50,968 nt of DNA from CAZRXG01 sp964603985 (GTDB taxonomy: Bacteria > Chloroflexota > Anaerolineae > Aggregatilineales > UBA3940). The notes beneath the pieces were generated by a model that saw nothing but the letters and a program-made list of their open reading frames with translations, was not told where the DNA came from and did not search any database. Location of the stretch: contig CAZRXG010000030.1 in NCBI GenBank assembly GCA_964603985.1, positions 1 through 50,968 of the forward strand, read 5' to 3'. Positions within the stretch are counted from its first letter, which is position 1; every line of letters begins with the position of its first letter. The position numbers and the translations under genes are program-made. Positions 32,434 through 41,069 of the stretch are shown piece after piece.

Positions 32434-34167
32434 TCAGGCTTTACCGGCCTTCGCCCGCTCCGGCTGTTGTGCGCCGCAGACCAGACAGTAACGCGCCTGC
32501 GCCGGGAGCGGCTTCCCGCAGGCCGAGCACAGCTTGAACGCCCCCACCTCGTCCTCGGTGTCGTCCGTGCCCAGCGCTTCGACGGTCTCGAATGCGGCTG
32601 CGTTAAAGACGATCACCACAAAGAGCAGCACGACACCCAGCACCGAACCCGCCGGAAGCCCGGTCGTCGAGCCTAGCAGCCTGGTAAGCGCCGACTCGGC
32701 CAGCGATGCCAGGACGGCAATAACGATGAAGCTCGCCACCTCTTTGAAGCGCTGCATCAGAATATACGGCACCAGGAAGTACCCGACCGTCGGCACCAAC
32801 AGAACCCACACCGTAATTGTTGCGGCAACGGATCTGGCCTCTATCACTGCGTCGTCGGAAAACCACATATTCCGGGGGGTAAGCTCGGTTTCCAACGTGT
32901 TCAGGAACGCTTCCTGGTCTATGTCAAAGTGTACCTTGTCCTGCGCCGGCAGATCCTCAAAGGCGGCCCGAACCTCTGCCATCCGGGCTTCGAAGAGGGG
33001 GGCGAACAACCGCTCGCCCACCCACCGGTTGGCGGCGTTTCCCAGAAAAAGGAGGGAGACAACGGTCAAGCACACCGTCATGGACCCAGAGATGGTGCCT
33101 ATCAGCCGGTAGAGCAGGAAGCGCAGCAAGGCAGCCTGGCGCACCGCAACGCCGCCGCGCAACTGGCGCGTCAGAAAGACGGTATCGCCGGTAATCCACG
33201 CAATCCCAAACACAACACCGAAAGCAGTGCCAATGAGCACCACTTTGTTTGCCAGCGCCATATTCTCCTCAATTGGGGTGATAACTATGGCGACCAGGGC
33301 AAGCGCAGTGAGCAACACGAGGCCCAGGAAGGTGTATCTGACGACGGAAGCGGTCAGCGAATCATCGCCGTATTGAACCAGCAGCGCCAGACGCCGCGTA
33401 GAGCGCCCGCGCACCAGACGCGGCAGCAGTATCTTTAGCACCGACAACCTGAGCGCATCCAACAACTGTATGATGGGCATCATCGGAACGAGCCACAATG
33501 CCGCAAAGACACTGGCACTACCCACAAATACCCGGAGCGCGCCACGACCCGCCTTGACGTAAGGGCCAAAGGAATCGGGCAGGCCGGCAGCGCGTGCGGC
33601 GATTTCGCGGTCCGCTATTAATGCCAATGCCAGAAAAATGGCCGCCGGGAGGCTGACGAACAGCAGCCAGTACTTCAGGCCGTCTCGACGATGCTTTCTG
33701 AGGGAGCGAACGTGCGCAGCCTGAAGTATGTCATCGAAGTGGTCTACCTCACGGGCGTCCCAGATCAGGCGTGGGGTCAGCGTTTGTGCGACGCCGATGA
33801 GGTGCGCCAGATCTTCCTCACCCGGCGGCTCGCCAGGTGCGGCGCTCCGGGCTGCAAGCTCACGCAGGTGGGTGAGAAGGGCGGCGGCTGAAGCCTGCCC
33901 CAGTGCCTGGACGCTGTCGACTTCACCGCTCAGCGCGATCTGCTGTGCCACCTGCGGCGGCATACCCTCGATGCGACACAAATCGGCGGCCACAAGCCAG
34001 GGACGCAGCTCACTTTCAGACACCCCCGCTTTCTTCAACCACCTACGCCGGTCATCCGGCCACGCGGCTGCGTTCAGCAATTGCCGGGTGTGCCTGATTC
34101 GACGCCTGGACAACGCACTACGGATTGAGGGGGGCATCAGGTCGAGATCGCTCAGGGGTACTCTCAT
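32434..34167 (-). CDS. Membrane protein with N-terminal DUF4332-like domain and C-terminal zinc ribbon
   Basis: The 577-residue protein begins with a helix-hairpin-helix DUF4332-like domain (about 15-115, with RRIRHTRQLL and ADLCRIEGMPPQVAQQIALSG). Eight or nine membrane segments follow, with a large loop in the second half (about 325-395). The C terminus is a double CxxC zinc ribbon (CSACGKPLPAQARYCLVCG, about 545-565). The combination suggests a membrane-bound scaffold or sensor; I know no tested member. ATG 34167 is chosen (GAGGAG five bases upstream). A TATACT -10 box with TTGCCT sixteen bases before it lies near 34207-34212 on the minus strand. Confidence 0.82.
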   Translation of the reverse strand: MRVPLSDLDLMPPSIRSALSRRRIRHTRQLLNAAAWPDDRRRWLKKAGVSESELRPWLVAADLCRIEGMPPQVAQQIALSGEVDSVQALGQASAAALLTHLRELAARSAAPGEPPGEEDLAHLIGVAQTLTPRLIWDAREVDHFDDILQAAHVRSLRKHRRDGLKYWLLFVSLPAAIFLALALIADREIAARAAGLPDSFGPYVKAGRGALRVFVGSASVFAALWLVPMMPIIQLLDALRLSVLKILLPRLVRGRSTRRLALLVQYGDDSLTASVVRYTFLGLVLLTALALVAIVITPIEENMALANKVVLIGTAFGVVFGIAWITGDTVFLTRQLRGGVAVRQAALLRFLLYRLIGTISGSMTVCLTVVSLLFLGNAANRWVGERLFAPLFEARMAEVRAAFEDLPAQDKVHFDIDQEAFLNTLETELTPRNMWFSDDAVIEARSVAATITVWVLLVPTVGYFLVPYILMQRFKEVASFIVIAVLASLAESALTRLLGSTTGLPAGSVLGVVLLFVVIVFNAAAFETVEALGTDDTEDEVGAFKLCSACGKPLPAQARYCLVCGAQQPERAKAGKA

Positions 34168-34239
34168 GCTCGCTCCTCGTAAGTTGAGGACGGGGCCCGC
34201 GTCTTCAGTATAGGGCTGTTTTGAGCGCAGGCAAAACCG

Positions 34240-34259
34240 GTAGGACTTATGCAGTTGGG
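34240..34259 (+). repeat. Dispersed 20-base repeat, copy 2
   Basis: GTAGGACTTATGCAGTTGGG, matching 14365-14384 at 18 of 20 bases, again between genes on the plus strand. Confidence 0.5.
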
Positions 34260-34401
34260 CCGAGCTGCACCTTACAACGCCAGGGGAAAAAGAGCCTCCT
34301 GCACGCTGCGAACGTCCCCCGGCGTGGGATTCGCCTGCCCGGTTGGCTGTGCTATACTTCACCCGTCTCCGCCAATTGCTGTGCCAGAGAGGGGGTGTAC
34401 G

Positions 34402-35802
34402 ATGACCGAGGAAGCGGGCGATAAGAAGGGGCTATCCAAAGGGTGCTGGAAGGCCGCCCTCGCGGTCATTGGCGTTTACGTGGTCGCCGCTGCCTTCTGC
34501 ATCGCCGCTATGGCCCTCTCAGACAAAGACTCCGCCGAGCCCTTTGCGGGCGAGGGGATCCGCTTCACTGTGCCTCCCATACATGTGTCCCCCCCCGCGC
34601 TGGAGGACCCTATCGAAGAGGCACTCCCCACCTCAACCTGGCCCATCACACCGGTCTCCGTCCCGGATTCGCCCACGCCTCCGCTGGCCCCGGCCAAACT
34701 GCCGGACGGGTGGACTCGCCACGAGCTCCCCGAAGCAGGTGTGGCGATTGCCCTGCCGCCCGATTGGGACGACGTACTGCCCGCTCTACAGGCGGCAGCC
34801 GCCCTGCTTGAGCAAGGAGCAGAAGCCGACCCGGCACTGGCCGCCGACCCTGACTTCGGCTTAGATCCCGGATCCAAAGCCTTTTTGGAGAACGCCGACC
34901 TGTTCGCGATCCCCACCTGGGATACCGGTTCCGGCGTGCCATTGCAGTTGAGGATCTTCCATCAAGGTGGGTGGCTGTCCCAACCGGGCGTGGATACAAC
35001 TCTTGCCGATATCTCGACCGAATATATTGCTCTCTACGAAGGAGAGGCGCGGCTGACCGAGTTCACCAACACCCGCGAGATCGACGGCGTTGCACGGGAG
35101 GAGGCGATCCTCCAGGCGAACATCAGCGTAGGGAGCCGCGAGGTTTACGCCGAATTCCGCTGCCCGGCAGACGGGGTCGGCACCTATCGCCCGGTGTTTA
35201 TCGAGATCATAAAGACCGTCGAGGAGCTGGGTGGTTGGGTGCCCGTTGAGGAATTGGATGATGGGGTGCGCTACGAATCTATTGATGCCGGTTTGTCCAT
35301 TACCCTGCCGGGCGACTGGATCGTCATCGATGATGAGGAAAAAATCTATACGGTTTACGGTGACGGTAAGGACGCTGAGGGCCCCAAAACGCTTCTGGAG
35401 AGCGGCGATCTGCTGGCCGTCCAACTTCCCCCGGAGGACAGCCCCGTTAGCTATATTCCGCTCACCATCGCTTGCCTTCCCCAGCCCGTGTTGTCTGATT
35501 TCGAAGACCTGATTACCGACCTGGCGGAGCACACCGCGCGCACGGGGGACTACGATATCAGTGTCGGGCCGGAGTTCATCAGCCTTCCTGCGGGGGAGGC
35601 GGCCAGAGTCGAGTTCACCCAGACCAGGAGCCTGTCAGACGGCAGCGAGCAGACCGTAACGCTGTGCCAGTATTACCTGGTCGTGGACGAGACACTGATC
35701 ATGGTGTCGATGGATGTCCCCGGAACACTCATCGACACCTACCGGCCGGTGCTGGCCGAGATCATGGAGAGCATCGAGGATCTGGAGGCAGGCGGCCAGT
35801 AG
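34402..35802 (+). CDS. Membrane-anchored protein with a duplicated extracytoplasmic domain
   Basis: The 466-residue protein has a short cytoplasmic N terminus and one membrane segment (about 17-38, WKAALAVIGVYVVAAAFCIAA). A Pro-rich spacer and two homologous domains follow (about 95-280 and 287-462). Each opens with a Gly/Trp-containing strand (AGVAIALPPDWD, AGLSITLPGDWI), and each contains DLFAIPT/DLLAVQL and EFTNTREI/EFTQTRSL, so an internal duplication is clear. The fold resembles PsbP-like lipoproteins, a guess. The ATG follows GAGAGGGGG, with an extended -10 TGCTATACT at 34351-34358. It shares a convergent hairpin terminator with the DUF4349 gene. Confidence 0.78.
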   Translation: MTEEAGDKKGLSKGCWKAALAVIGVYVVAAAFCIAAMALSDKDSAEPFAGEGIRFTVPPIHVSPPALEDPIEEALPTSTWPITPVSVPDSPTPPLAPAKLPDGWTRHELPEAGVAIALPPDWDDVLPALQAAAALLEQGAEADPALAADPDFGLDPGSKAFLENADLFAIPTWDTGSGVPLQLRIFHQGGWLSQPGVDTTLADISTEYIALYEGEARLTEFTNTREIDGVAREEAILQANISVGSREVYAEFRCPADGVGTYRPVFIEIIKTVEELGGWVPVEELDDGVRYESIDAGLSITLPGDWIVIDDEEKIYTVYGDGKDAEGPKTLLESGDLLAVQLPPEDSPVSYIPLTIACLPQPVLSDFEDLITDLAEHTARTGDYDISVGPEFISLPAGEAARVEFTQTRSLSDGSEQTVTLCQYYLVVDETLIMVSMDVPGTLIDTYRPVLAEIMESIEDLEAGGQ

Positions 35803-35811
35803 CGGGAAAAA

Positions 35812-35851
35812 GGTAGGCCCGGCTCTGCACCATCGCAAGGCCGGGCCTACC
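35812..35851. terminator. Convergent terminator hairpin
   Basis: A 12-bp perfect stem GGTAGGCCCGGC/GCCGGGCCTACC with a 16-base loop, between two convergent genes. No T tract. Confidence 0.6.
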
Positions 35852-35878
35852 GGTACTCTACCTCAACCCATCACGGGG

Positions 35879-37153
35879 TCACTTCTCCCGGCGGCGCGTA
35901 AGTCTCCACACACCATACCCGATCAGCCCCAGCACGACGAGATACGGGCCGGGCACGATCACGATCCAGGTCAGCGCCTCGGTCAGCGAGTGGAACGTCC
36001 TGACCTGCGCCTCGGTGGCCTCCTGGAACTTCGGCCCCAGCGACCAGGGTGCGGGCGTCGGCGTGGGGGTGGGCGTCAGGGTCGGGGTGGGCGTCGGCGC
36101 GGGCATCTCCAGACTGATGTTGATCGTCGAGAAGGCCGCCCGCCCGGACAGATAGGTCATCCGACCCACCACCTGCTCGATCTGCGCCTCGATGTTGGCT
36201 AGCTCCTGGTTGACGGCCAGCGCCTCCTGGACCGTCTGAGCCTCCTCCAGGAAGGCCCGCAGGCGGTCGCGGGTGGCCTCCAGGTTGCGCAGCCGCGACT
36301 GCAAGTCAACGTACTCGGCGCTCACGTCCTGGCCGGACGCCGACTCGTGCAGCACCTCCAGCGAGATATCGCGCAGACGGCGCATCACCACCTCGAAGTT
36401 GTCGGCCTGCACCGCGATCGTCATCGACGCCGACTTGCCCCACTCGACCGACCACGCCTGGCTGCTCAACACGTAGCCGCCGTTGTCGACCGCGATCTGC
36501 GTCACCTGATCAATGGCGATGTCGGTGTCCTCGACCAGCAGGCGCATCTCGCCGTTCTTGATGATCATGCGCTCCTGCGGCTGGACGGGGGCCGGGGTTG
36601 GGCCTCCACCTCCACCGCCTCCCCCTCCCGCCTGATGGGCCGCCGTCGCGGCGGGCAACGGCGTGCCGGGGAGTCCCATGGCCGTGGGAGACGCGCCGGG
36701 GGGCACCCCTATAACGGGCGGGACGGTGGGCATCATGGCGACGGCTGTGGGAAAGGCAACCCCCTCCCCGTCGGGGACGTAGCCGCTGTCGAGGTTGGCG
36801 GTAGTGCTGCTGAAGACGTTCCCAACCGCCGGGCCAAGCAGCGTCAGGCCCGCCACCCCGAAAACGAACACCAGCACCACGATCAGCGCGGCGGTCGCAA
36901 AGTTGAAGCGGGGCCACCGCCCACCTTTCGCTCTCTGTCCCTTGGGGCGGGCCTTCTGCGCCGCAGACGGCTGCATCTCCCACTCGCCCCGGTAAACCTC
37001 ATTCATTTCCAGGATCATCTGCTCCAACTCCGAATCCTGTTCGGCCTCCGCCAGCACTGCGGCGACGGCCTCAAAGTCGCCCCGTTCCAGGGCACTGGAA
37101 TATCTGTAAAGCGCCTTCTCGCGCGCAAGTTGACGTGCTTTCTGTGTGTCCAT
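35879..37153 (-). CDS. DUF4349 membrane protein, probable anti-sigma factor
   Basis: The 424-residue protein has a cytoplasmic N terminus (1-85) rich in charged helices and one membrane segment (about 87-108, FATAALIVVLVFVFGVAGL). A Thr/Pro-rich periplasmic part follows with a long DUF4349 domain: MIIKNGEMRLLVEDTDIAIDQ, DLQSRLRNLEATRDRLRAFLEEAQTV coiled coil, and NIEAQIEQVVGRMTYLSGRAAFSTINI. A PTPTPTLTPTP linker and a second membrane segment come at the end. The gene starts 2 bases after the stop of the sigma factor gene, so both are translated together. That arrangement and the cytoplasmic N-terminal part suggest it holds that sigma factor (inference). Paralogue: 39856-40872. Confidence 0.85.
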   Translation of the reverse strand: MDTQKARQLAREKALYRYSSALERGDFEAVAAVLAEAEQDSELEQMILEMNEVYRGEWEMQPSAAQKARPKGQRAKGGRWPRFNFATAALIVVLVFVFGVAGLTLLGPAVGNVFSSTTANLDSGYVPDGEGVAFPTAVAMMPTVPPVIGVPPGASPTAMGLPGTPLPAATAAHQAGGGGGGGGGPTPAPVQPQERMIIKNGEMRLLVEDTDIAIDQVTQIAVDNGGYVLSSQAWSVEWGKSASMTIAVQADNFEVVMRRLRDISLEVLHESASGQDVSAEYVDLQSRLRNLEATRDRLRAFLEEAQTVQEALAVNQELANIEAQIEQVVGRMTYLSGRAAFSTINISLEMPAPTPTPTLTPTPTPTPAPWSLGPKFQEATEAQVRTFHSLTEALTWIVIVPGPYLVVLGLIGYGVWRLTRRREK

Positions 37154-37155
37154 GC

Positions 37156-37767
37156 TTACCCGTCCTCACCTTGCAAAGCGCGCAATCGACCGAGCGCCCG
37201 GTGCAGCCTCACCCGCGCCGCGCCGGGCTGGATGCCCAACTCCTGCGCCAGCGCACGACCGTCCAGGCCGTGCAGCACGGCCAGCGTGATGACCCGCCGG
37301 TCGTCGCCGGAGAGGTGCGCCAGCAGGGCCGAGACGGCCTCGTCCTGCTCCAGGTTGGCCGCCGGGTCGCCGGTGGACAGCGCCGCCAGCCGGTCAAAAA
37401 GCTCGTCCTCGCTCATCGTTCCTTCGTGATCGGGCATCATGTCACGCACCAGTGGCTCGCGCCGATCCCGCCTGGCAAGATCGGCCTGCCTACGTTTGAT
37501 CAGGTTGGCCGCGATGCCCAGCAGCCAGGCTTTCGGCTGGGCATCAGGACGGAACCGCCCGGCGTGGCTCAGCGCCTCAACGACGACCTCACTGAGCAGC
37601 TCGTCCGCGGCCACGTGCGCGGCCTGCCGTGTCTCGGCCAGCCCGGCACGCACAACGTAAAAGCGCAGCGTTCCCAACAAAGCCTCGCTCTCCTCTTGGA
37701 TAAACTCCCTGAGCCGGGCCTGACCCTCCGCGCGGTTTTCGGCTCGCATGATTACGTCCCTCGCCAT
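37156..37767 (-). CDS. ECF-type RNA polymerase sigma factor
   Basis: The 203-residue protein has regions 2 and 4 of ECF sigma factors. Region 2 spans about residues 20-85 (AADELLSEVVVEALSHAGRF, QPKAWLLGIAANLIKRRQ, the -10-recognising part). Region 4 spans about 140-200 (SGDDRRVITLAVLHGLDGRALAQELG, then GAARVRLHRALGRLR, the -35 HTH). It initiates transcription of a stress regulon and should be held by the DUF4349 protein encoded directly downstream. A TATAAT on the minus strand lies near 37806-37811. The start is ATG 37767; ATG 37749 is an alternative. Confidence 0.9.
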   Translation of the reverse strand: MARDVIMRAENRAEGQARLREFIQEESEALLGTLRFYVVRAGLAETRQAAHVAADELLSEVVVEALSHAGRFRPDAQPKAWLLGIAANLIKRRQADLARRDRREPLVRDMMPDHEGTMSEDELFDRLAALSTGDPAANLEQDEAVSALLAHLSGDDRRVITLAVLHGLDGRALAQELGIQPGAARVRLHRALGRLRALQGEDG

Positions 37768-37837
37768 GGCGGATAAAACTGTTGAGTCCTCACTATATTA
37801 TTCAATTATAGGGCAGAAAATGTTACAGCCCCCGACG

Positions 37838-37872
37838 CAAAAAAACGCCAGACCCGCTGCCGGGCCTGGCGT
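37838..37872 (-). terminator. Intrinsic terminator of the DUF5667 gene
   Basis: On the minus strand, a 12-bp stem ACGCCAGGCCCG/CGGGTCTGGCGT with a four-base loop, followed by seven T. Confidence 0.85.
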
Positions 37873-37907
37873 CCGTTGAGCAAAAAGGGTTGGATCGGGC
37901 TAACGGT

Positions 37908-39110
37908 CTACTTGCCGCCCCCCTTGGAACCGCCACCACCGCCGCCACCACCGCCGCCGCCGCCACCACCGCCGCCACCGCCGGTGTTATCCTGGGTCTG
38001 GTCCTGATCCTGGCCCTGATCCTGGTCCTGGGTCTGATCCTGGTCCTGGGTCTGGTCCTGATCCTGGGTCTGGTCTTGCGTCTGATCCCGGTCCTGTGTC
38101 TGGTCACGGTCCTGGATAGGCTCGCAGTCCTCTACGGCCGGATCGCAGGTCTTATCCCGGTCGCGCTCCTGGACAGACTCGCACTCCTCGACCTCCGGGT
38201 CACACTGGCCGTCGCGGTCGCGCTTCTGCTCCTGCTCCTGTTCAGACTCGCATTCCTCGATCTCCGGATCGCACTGGCCGTCCCGGTCGCGGTCACGCTC
38301 CTGCTCCTGCTCGGAGCCTGTATCCTCGAGGTCGTCTTCTTCCTCAAGCTCTTCCTCGACCATCGTCTCAGGCTCACCGGGGTCTTCCTCGTCGGGCCAA
38401 CCCGCGCCATTCCGAACCTGCTCCCGGAAGCCACCCGGATCTTCGAGGCCGTGCTGTGCGAGGGCCCGCACCCGGTTCATCATGTTCGCCTCGTCGGCGA
38501 GGCCCTGCTGTGCCATCTGAGCAGCCCGCTCCTGGGCCATCTCGCGCACCTGGTTCAGGATCTTGAGCATCTGCGGGTCGTCGAGTTGAGCAGCGCCTTG
38601 CAGCGCAAGCTCAAGCTGGGTCTGCAGCCGCTCGACGTTGGCGGGGTCGATGTCTTCACCGGCCTCGGCCAGGTCGCTCAGCTCCTCGGCGCGCTCGGCG
38701 GCCAGCCGAACGTTGAGCCGCACCTGCGCCTGCGGTGTGAAGGCCAACTGTGTCTGCACCTGCTCCATCGCCATATCAACCGGATAAAGTGGCTGGCCGG
38801 GGGCGCTGGCATTGGCGGCCAGGGCCGTACCGGTCGCCGAACCGGCCAGCAGTACGAACGCCAGGGCGATCTTTACTAACACTGACATTTTCCACCAGTC
38901 CTTTCGTCTGAAGAGATTCGACATGGATTCTCGATACGAACGCACGGTGCTGCGTCCGGGGGTGGATGGCTGCACCCGCAGTTGGTGGGCCTGCCTCAGA
39001 AAGGCCTGCCGGGCGGCAGCCTGCCGGATCGGGTCGGGTTCGGGAATACTGTCTTGCATTGCACGTAACCACCTGGCCACATCGTCAGGCCGATCATCAT
39101 ATGCACTCAT
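37908..39110 (-). CDS. DUF5667 membrane protein with Cys/Asp and Gln/Asp repeats and poly-Gly tail
   Basis: The 400-residue protein has a cytoplasmic N terminus, a membrane segment (about 76-97, VLVKIALAFVLLAGSATGTAL) and a DUF5667 domain (about 105-210, PGQPLYPVDMAMEQVQTQLA, helical and Leu/Gln-rich). An acidic linker leads to three repeats of the type CDPEIEEC (CDPEVEEC, CDPAVEDC) separated by RDRDRDGQ, then a TQDQDQ tract, a stretch of about 20 Gly and SKGGGK. The CDPxxExC repeats and acidic spacers could bind metal. The gene overlaps the end of the ECF sigma gene by four bases (ATGA), so translation is coupled. It is a probable anti-sigma partner (inference), closed by a strong terminator. 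Confidence 0.85.
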   Translation of the reverse strand: MSAYDDRPDDVARWLRAMQDSIPEPDPIRQAAARQAFLRQAHQLRVQPSTPGRSTVRSYRESMSNLFRRKDWWKMSVLVKIALAFVLLAGSATGTALAANASAPGQPLYPVDMAMEQVQTQLAFTPQAQVRLNVRLAAERAEELSDLAEAGEDIDPANVERLQTQLELALQGAAQLDDPQMLKILNQVREMAQERAAQMAQQGLADEANMMNRVRALAQHGLEDPGGFREQVRNGAGWPDEEDPGEPETMVEEELEEEDDLEDTGSEQEQERDRDRDGQCDPEIEECESEQEQEQKRDRDGQCDPEVEECESVQERDRDKTCDPAVEDCEPIQDRDQTQDRDQTQDQTQDQDQTQDQDQTQDQDQGQDQDQTQDNTGGGGGGGGGGGGGGGGGGSKGGGK

Positions 39111-39670
39111 GCCAATTCCCCTTCCGCCGTCCAGGTCCCGGCCTGCCCCAGGTTGCGGCGCAGGGCGGCCAGTCCCCGGTGTTGCAGCGATTTCACCGCG
39201 GTGACGGGCAAAGAGAGAACGTGTGCCACTTCTGCGTTGTCCATCCCGACCAGGAATTTGAGGATGATGACCGAACGCTGTTTGGGCGTCAGGCTTTGCA
39301 GCGCCTCTTGTGCTTCCGTGGTCAGGATGACCTGCTGAACCTGCTCCTCGACGGCCTTCCCCCCGGCGGCGATCTCCTCGCTCAGTTCGAGGTCGGCGGA
39401 GCGCCGTCGGCTGCGCGCCTCATCCACCACCAGGTTGTAGGCCACCCGGAACAGCCACGCCTTCAGGTGCTGCCGTGGGCCGCGCCCGGCGTGGAGCGAC
39501 TCCAGGAGGCGGCTGAAGACCTCGGCCGTTAGGTCTTCGGCAGCCTGAGCGCCTCCGACCTGGGGGTAGATGTAGCGGTACAGCGGGCGGTAGTACTCGT
39601 CGAAGATCTCGGTCAGCGCCTGCTCGTCGAGTTGACGTGCCCGTTGCAGCAGTAGCTGTTCACGATCCAA
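39107..39670 (-). CDS. ECF-type RNA polymerase sigma factor
   Basis: The 187-residue protein has region 2 at about 10-85 (DEQALTEIFDEYYRPLYRYIY, AAEDLTAEVFSRLLESL, AWLFRVAYNLVVDEARSRRR) and region 4 at about 118-170 (EALQSLTPKQRSVIILKFLVGMDNAEVAHVLSLPVTAVKSLQHRGLAALRRN in outline), the classical HTH. It directs transcription of a regulon whose first member is probably the overlapping DUF5667 gene. The promoter on the minus strand is TTGTTT-N17-TATACT (39750-39778). Confidence 0.93.
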   Translation of the reverse strand: MDREQLLLQRARQLDEQALTEIFDEYYRPLYRYIYPQVGGAQAAEDLTAEVFSRLLESLHAGRGPRQHLKAWLFRVAYNLVVDEARSRRRSADLELSEEIAAGGKAVEEQVQQVILTTEAQEALQSLTPKQRSVIILKFLVGMDNAEVAHVLSLPVTAVKSLQHRGLAALRRNLGQAGTWTAEGELA

Positions 39671-39749
39671 GGTTATCTCCCTTTGCTCTACCTATAAGAC
39701 GAAAAGACCGGTCTCCGGATACGGGTAACCGGCCAGATTCCACAAAATC

Positions 39750-39778
39750 AGTATATCGACGGGGAGCGGGCCAAACAA
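39750..39778 (-). promoter_or_regulatory. Promoter of the ECF sigma-DUF5667 operon
   Basis: TTGTTT-N17-TATACT on the minus strand, about 80 bases before ATG 39670. Confidence 0.5.
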
Positions 39779-39809
39779 CGTATCCCGCTGCGGGCGGATG
39801 CCGGAATCT

Positions 39810-39837
39810 AAAAAGCCGCCCCACGTGAGGGCGGCTT
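39810..39837 (-). terminator. Intrinsic terminator of the DUF4349 lipoprotein gene
   Basis: On the minus strand, a 9-bp stem AAGCCGCCC/GGGCGGCTT with a seven-base loop, then a T run. Confidence 0.75.
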
Positions 39838-39855
39838 CGCGGCTGTGGCACAGGC

Positions 39856-40872
39856 TCAGTCTGACGATCCGGACTCGTCGTCAGACCGCCCCGCTCCCTG
39901 GGGGCGCACAAACCGCCGCACGACGTACACGATCACCGCCAGCGCCAGCAGGTACGGGCCGGGCACGATCACGATCCAGGCCAGCGCCTCGGTCAGCCCC
40001 TGGAACACCTTGACCTGCGTCCCCGCCGCCGACTTCAGGCGCGGCCCCAGCGACCAGGGCGCGGGCGTCGGCGTGGGGGTCGGTGTGGGCGTGATGGTGG
40101 GGACCGGCGTCGGGGTGGGCGTCGGCGCGGGCATCTCCAGGTTGGCGGTGATGATCGAGAAGGCCGACCGCCCGGAGAGGTAGTTCATGCGGCCCTTGAC
40201 CTGCTCGATCTCGGCCTCGACCTGGGCCAGCTCCTCGTTGACCTTCAGCGCCTCCTCGACCGTCTTGGCCTCATCCAGGAAGGTGAGGATGCGGTCGCGG
40301 GTGGCCTCCAGGTTGCGCAGGCGCGATTCGAGGTCAACGTACTCGGCGGTCACGTCCTCGCCGGAGGTAGTCTCACTCAAGACCTCGGTGGCGATCTCGC
40401 GCAGGCGGCGCATGGCGGCCTCGAAGCGGTTCGAGTCGACGGCCAGGGTCACCGTCGCGCCTTTGACGCTGCCAACGGGATACACCTGGCTGCTGAGCAC
40501 GTAGCCGCCGTTGTCGACCGCGATCTGCGTCACCCGGTCGATGGCGACATCCACGTCCTCGACGAGCAGGGCCACCTCGCCGTTCTTGATGATCAGACGA
40601 TCCTGCGGCAGCGCGGCAGCCAGCGCGTCCATCTGATCGTCTTCCGCCCCGGTGGCGTCCGGGGCGGCTGCTTCTTCCGCCTGGGGTGCCATCTCCTCCG
40701 CAGGCGCGCGTTCGGCCTCTACCTCGAAAGCCGGCTCTTCGGCAGCCTCCTCGGCGGGAGCCTCCTCCCACTCTGACGTAGGCATCGAGGGCGCACAGGC
40801 CGAGACGGCCAGCGCGGTCAGCAGCCCCAACCCGGCGATCAGAGCGTACAACAGGCGTTTCTTGGCACTCAT
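39856..40872 (-). CDS. DUF4349 lipoprotein
   Basis: The 338-residue lipoprotein (LGLLTALAVSAC lipobox) has an Ala/Glu-rich linker (about 30-80), a DUF4349 domain (RLIIKNGEVALLVEDVDVAIDR, a coiled coil LEATRDRILTFLDEAKTVEEAL, AQVEAEIEQVKGRMNYLSGRSAFS), a TPTPTP linker and a C-terminal membrane segment (about 293-315). It is a close paralogue of the probable anti-sigma at 35879-37153, which has a cytoplasmic domain instead of the lipid anchor; the two could bind each other or the same partner (inference). GGAGGAGGAG lies before ATG 40872, with a TATAAT on the minus strand near 40915-40920. Confidence 0.9.
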   Translation of the reverse strand: MSAKKRLLYALIAGLGLLTALAVSACAPSMPTSEWEEAPAEEAAEEPAFEVEAERAPAEEMAPQAEEAAAPDATGAEDDQMDALAAALPQDRLIIKNGEVALLVEDVDVAIDRVTQIAVDNGGYVLSSQVYPVGSVKGATVTLAVDSNRFEAAMRRLREIATEVLSETTSGEDVTAEYVDLESRLRNLEATRDRILTFLDEAKTVEEALKVNEELAQVEAEIEQVKGRMNYLSGRSAFSIITANLEMPAPTPTPTPVPTITPTPTPTPTPAPWSLGPRLKSAAGTQVKVFQGLTEALAWIVIVPGPYLLALAVIVYVVRRFVRPQGAGRSDDESGSSD

Positions 40873-40986
40873 GGTTCTCCTCCTCCAATGTACCAGAACC
40901 AGAATACTGCTTCTATTATACGACGTTTTAGGGCCGGGTAAGGTTCCGGGTCATGGATACGAAAGGGACATGTTCGAGTTTGGGGA

Positions 40987-41012
40987 AGGGGCGAACACGC
41001 AGGTTCGCCCCT
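40987..41012. repeat. Intergenic inverted repeat
   Basis: A 10-bp perfect stem AGGGGCGAAC/GTTCGCCCCT with a six-base loop, next to the end of the HEAT lipoprotein gene. It may be a dispersed palindrome or a terminator; no T tract. Confidence 0.4.
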
Positions 41013-41069
41013 ACAAGCAAGAAGGAGTTAGTGACCGGCTGCGCCCGGCCGGTTATATCAATGCCGACG

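Noticed and set aside
36040..36110. Short tandem DNA repeats (GGCGTGGGGGTGGGCGTC type) as a CRISPR or VNTR
   Set aside because: They encode the Thr/Pro linker of the DUF4349 protein. There are no spacers, and similar linkers occur at 40070-40130 and in the lipoproteins.
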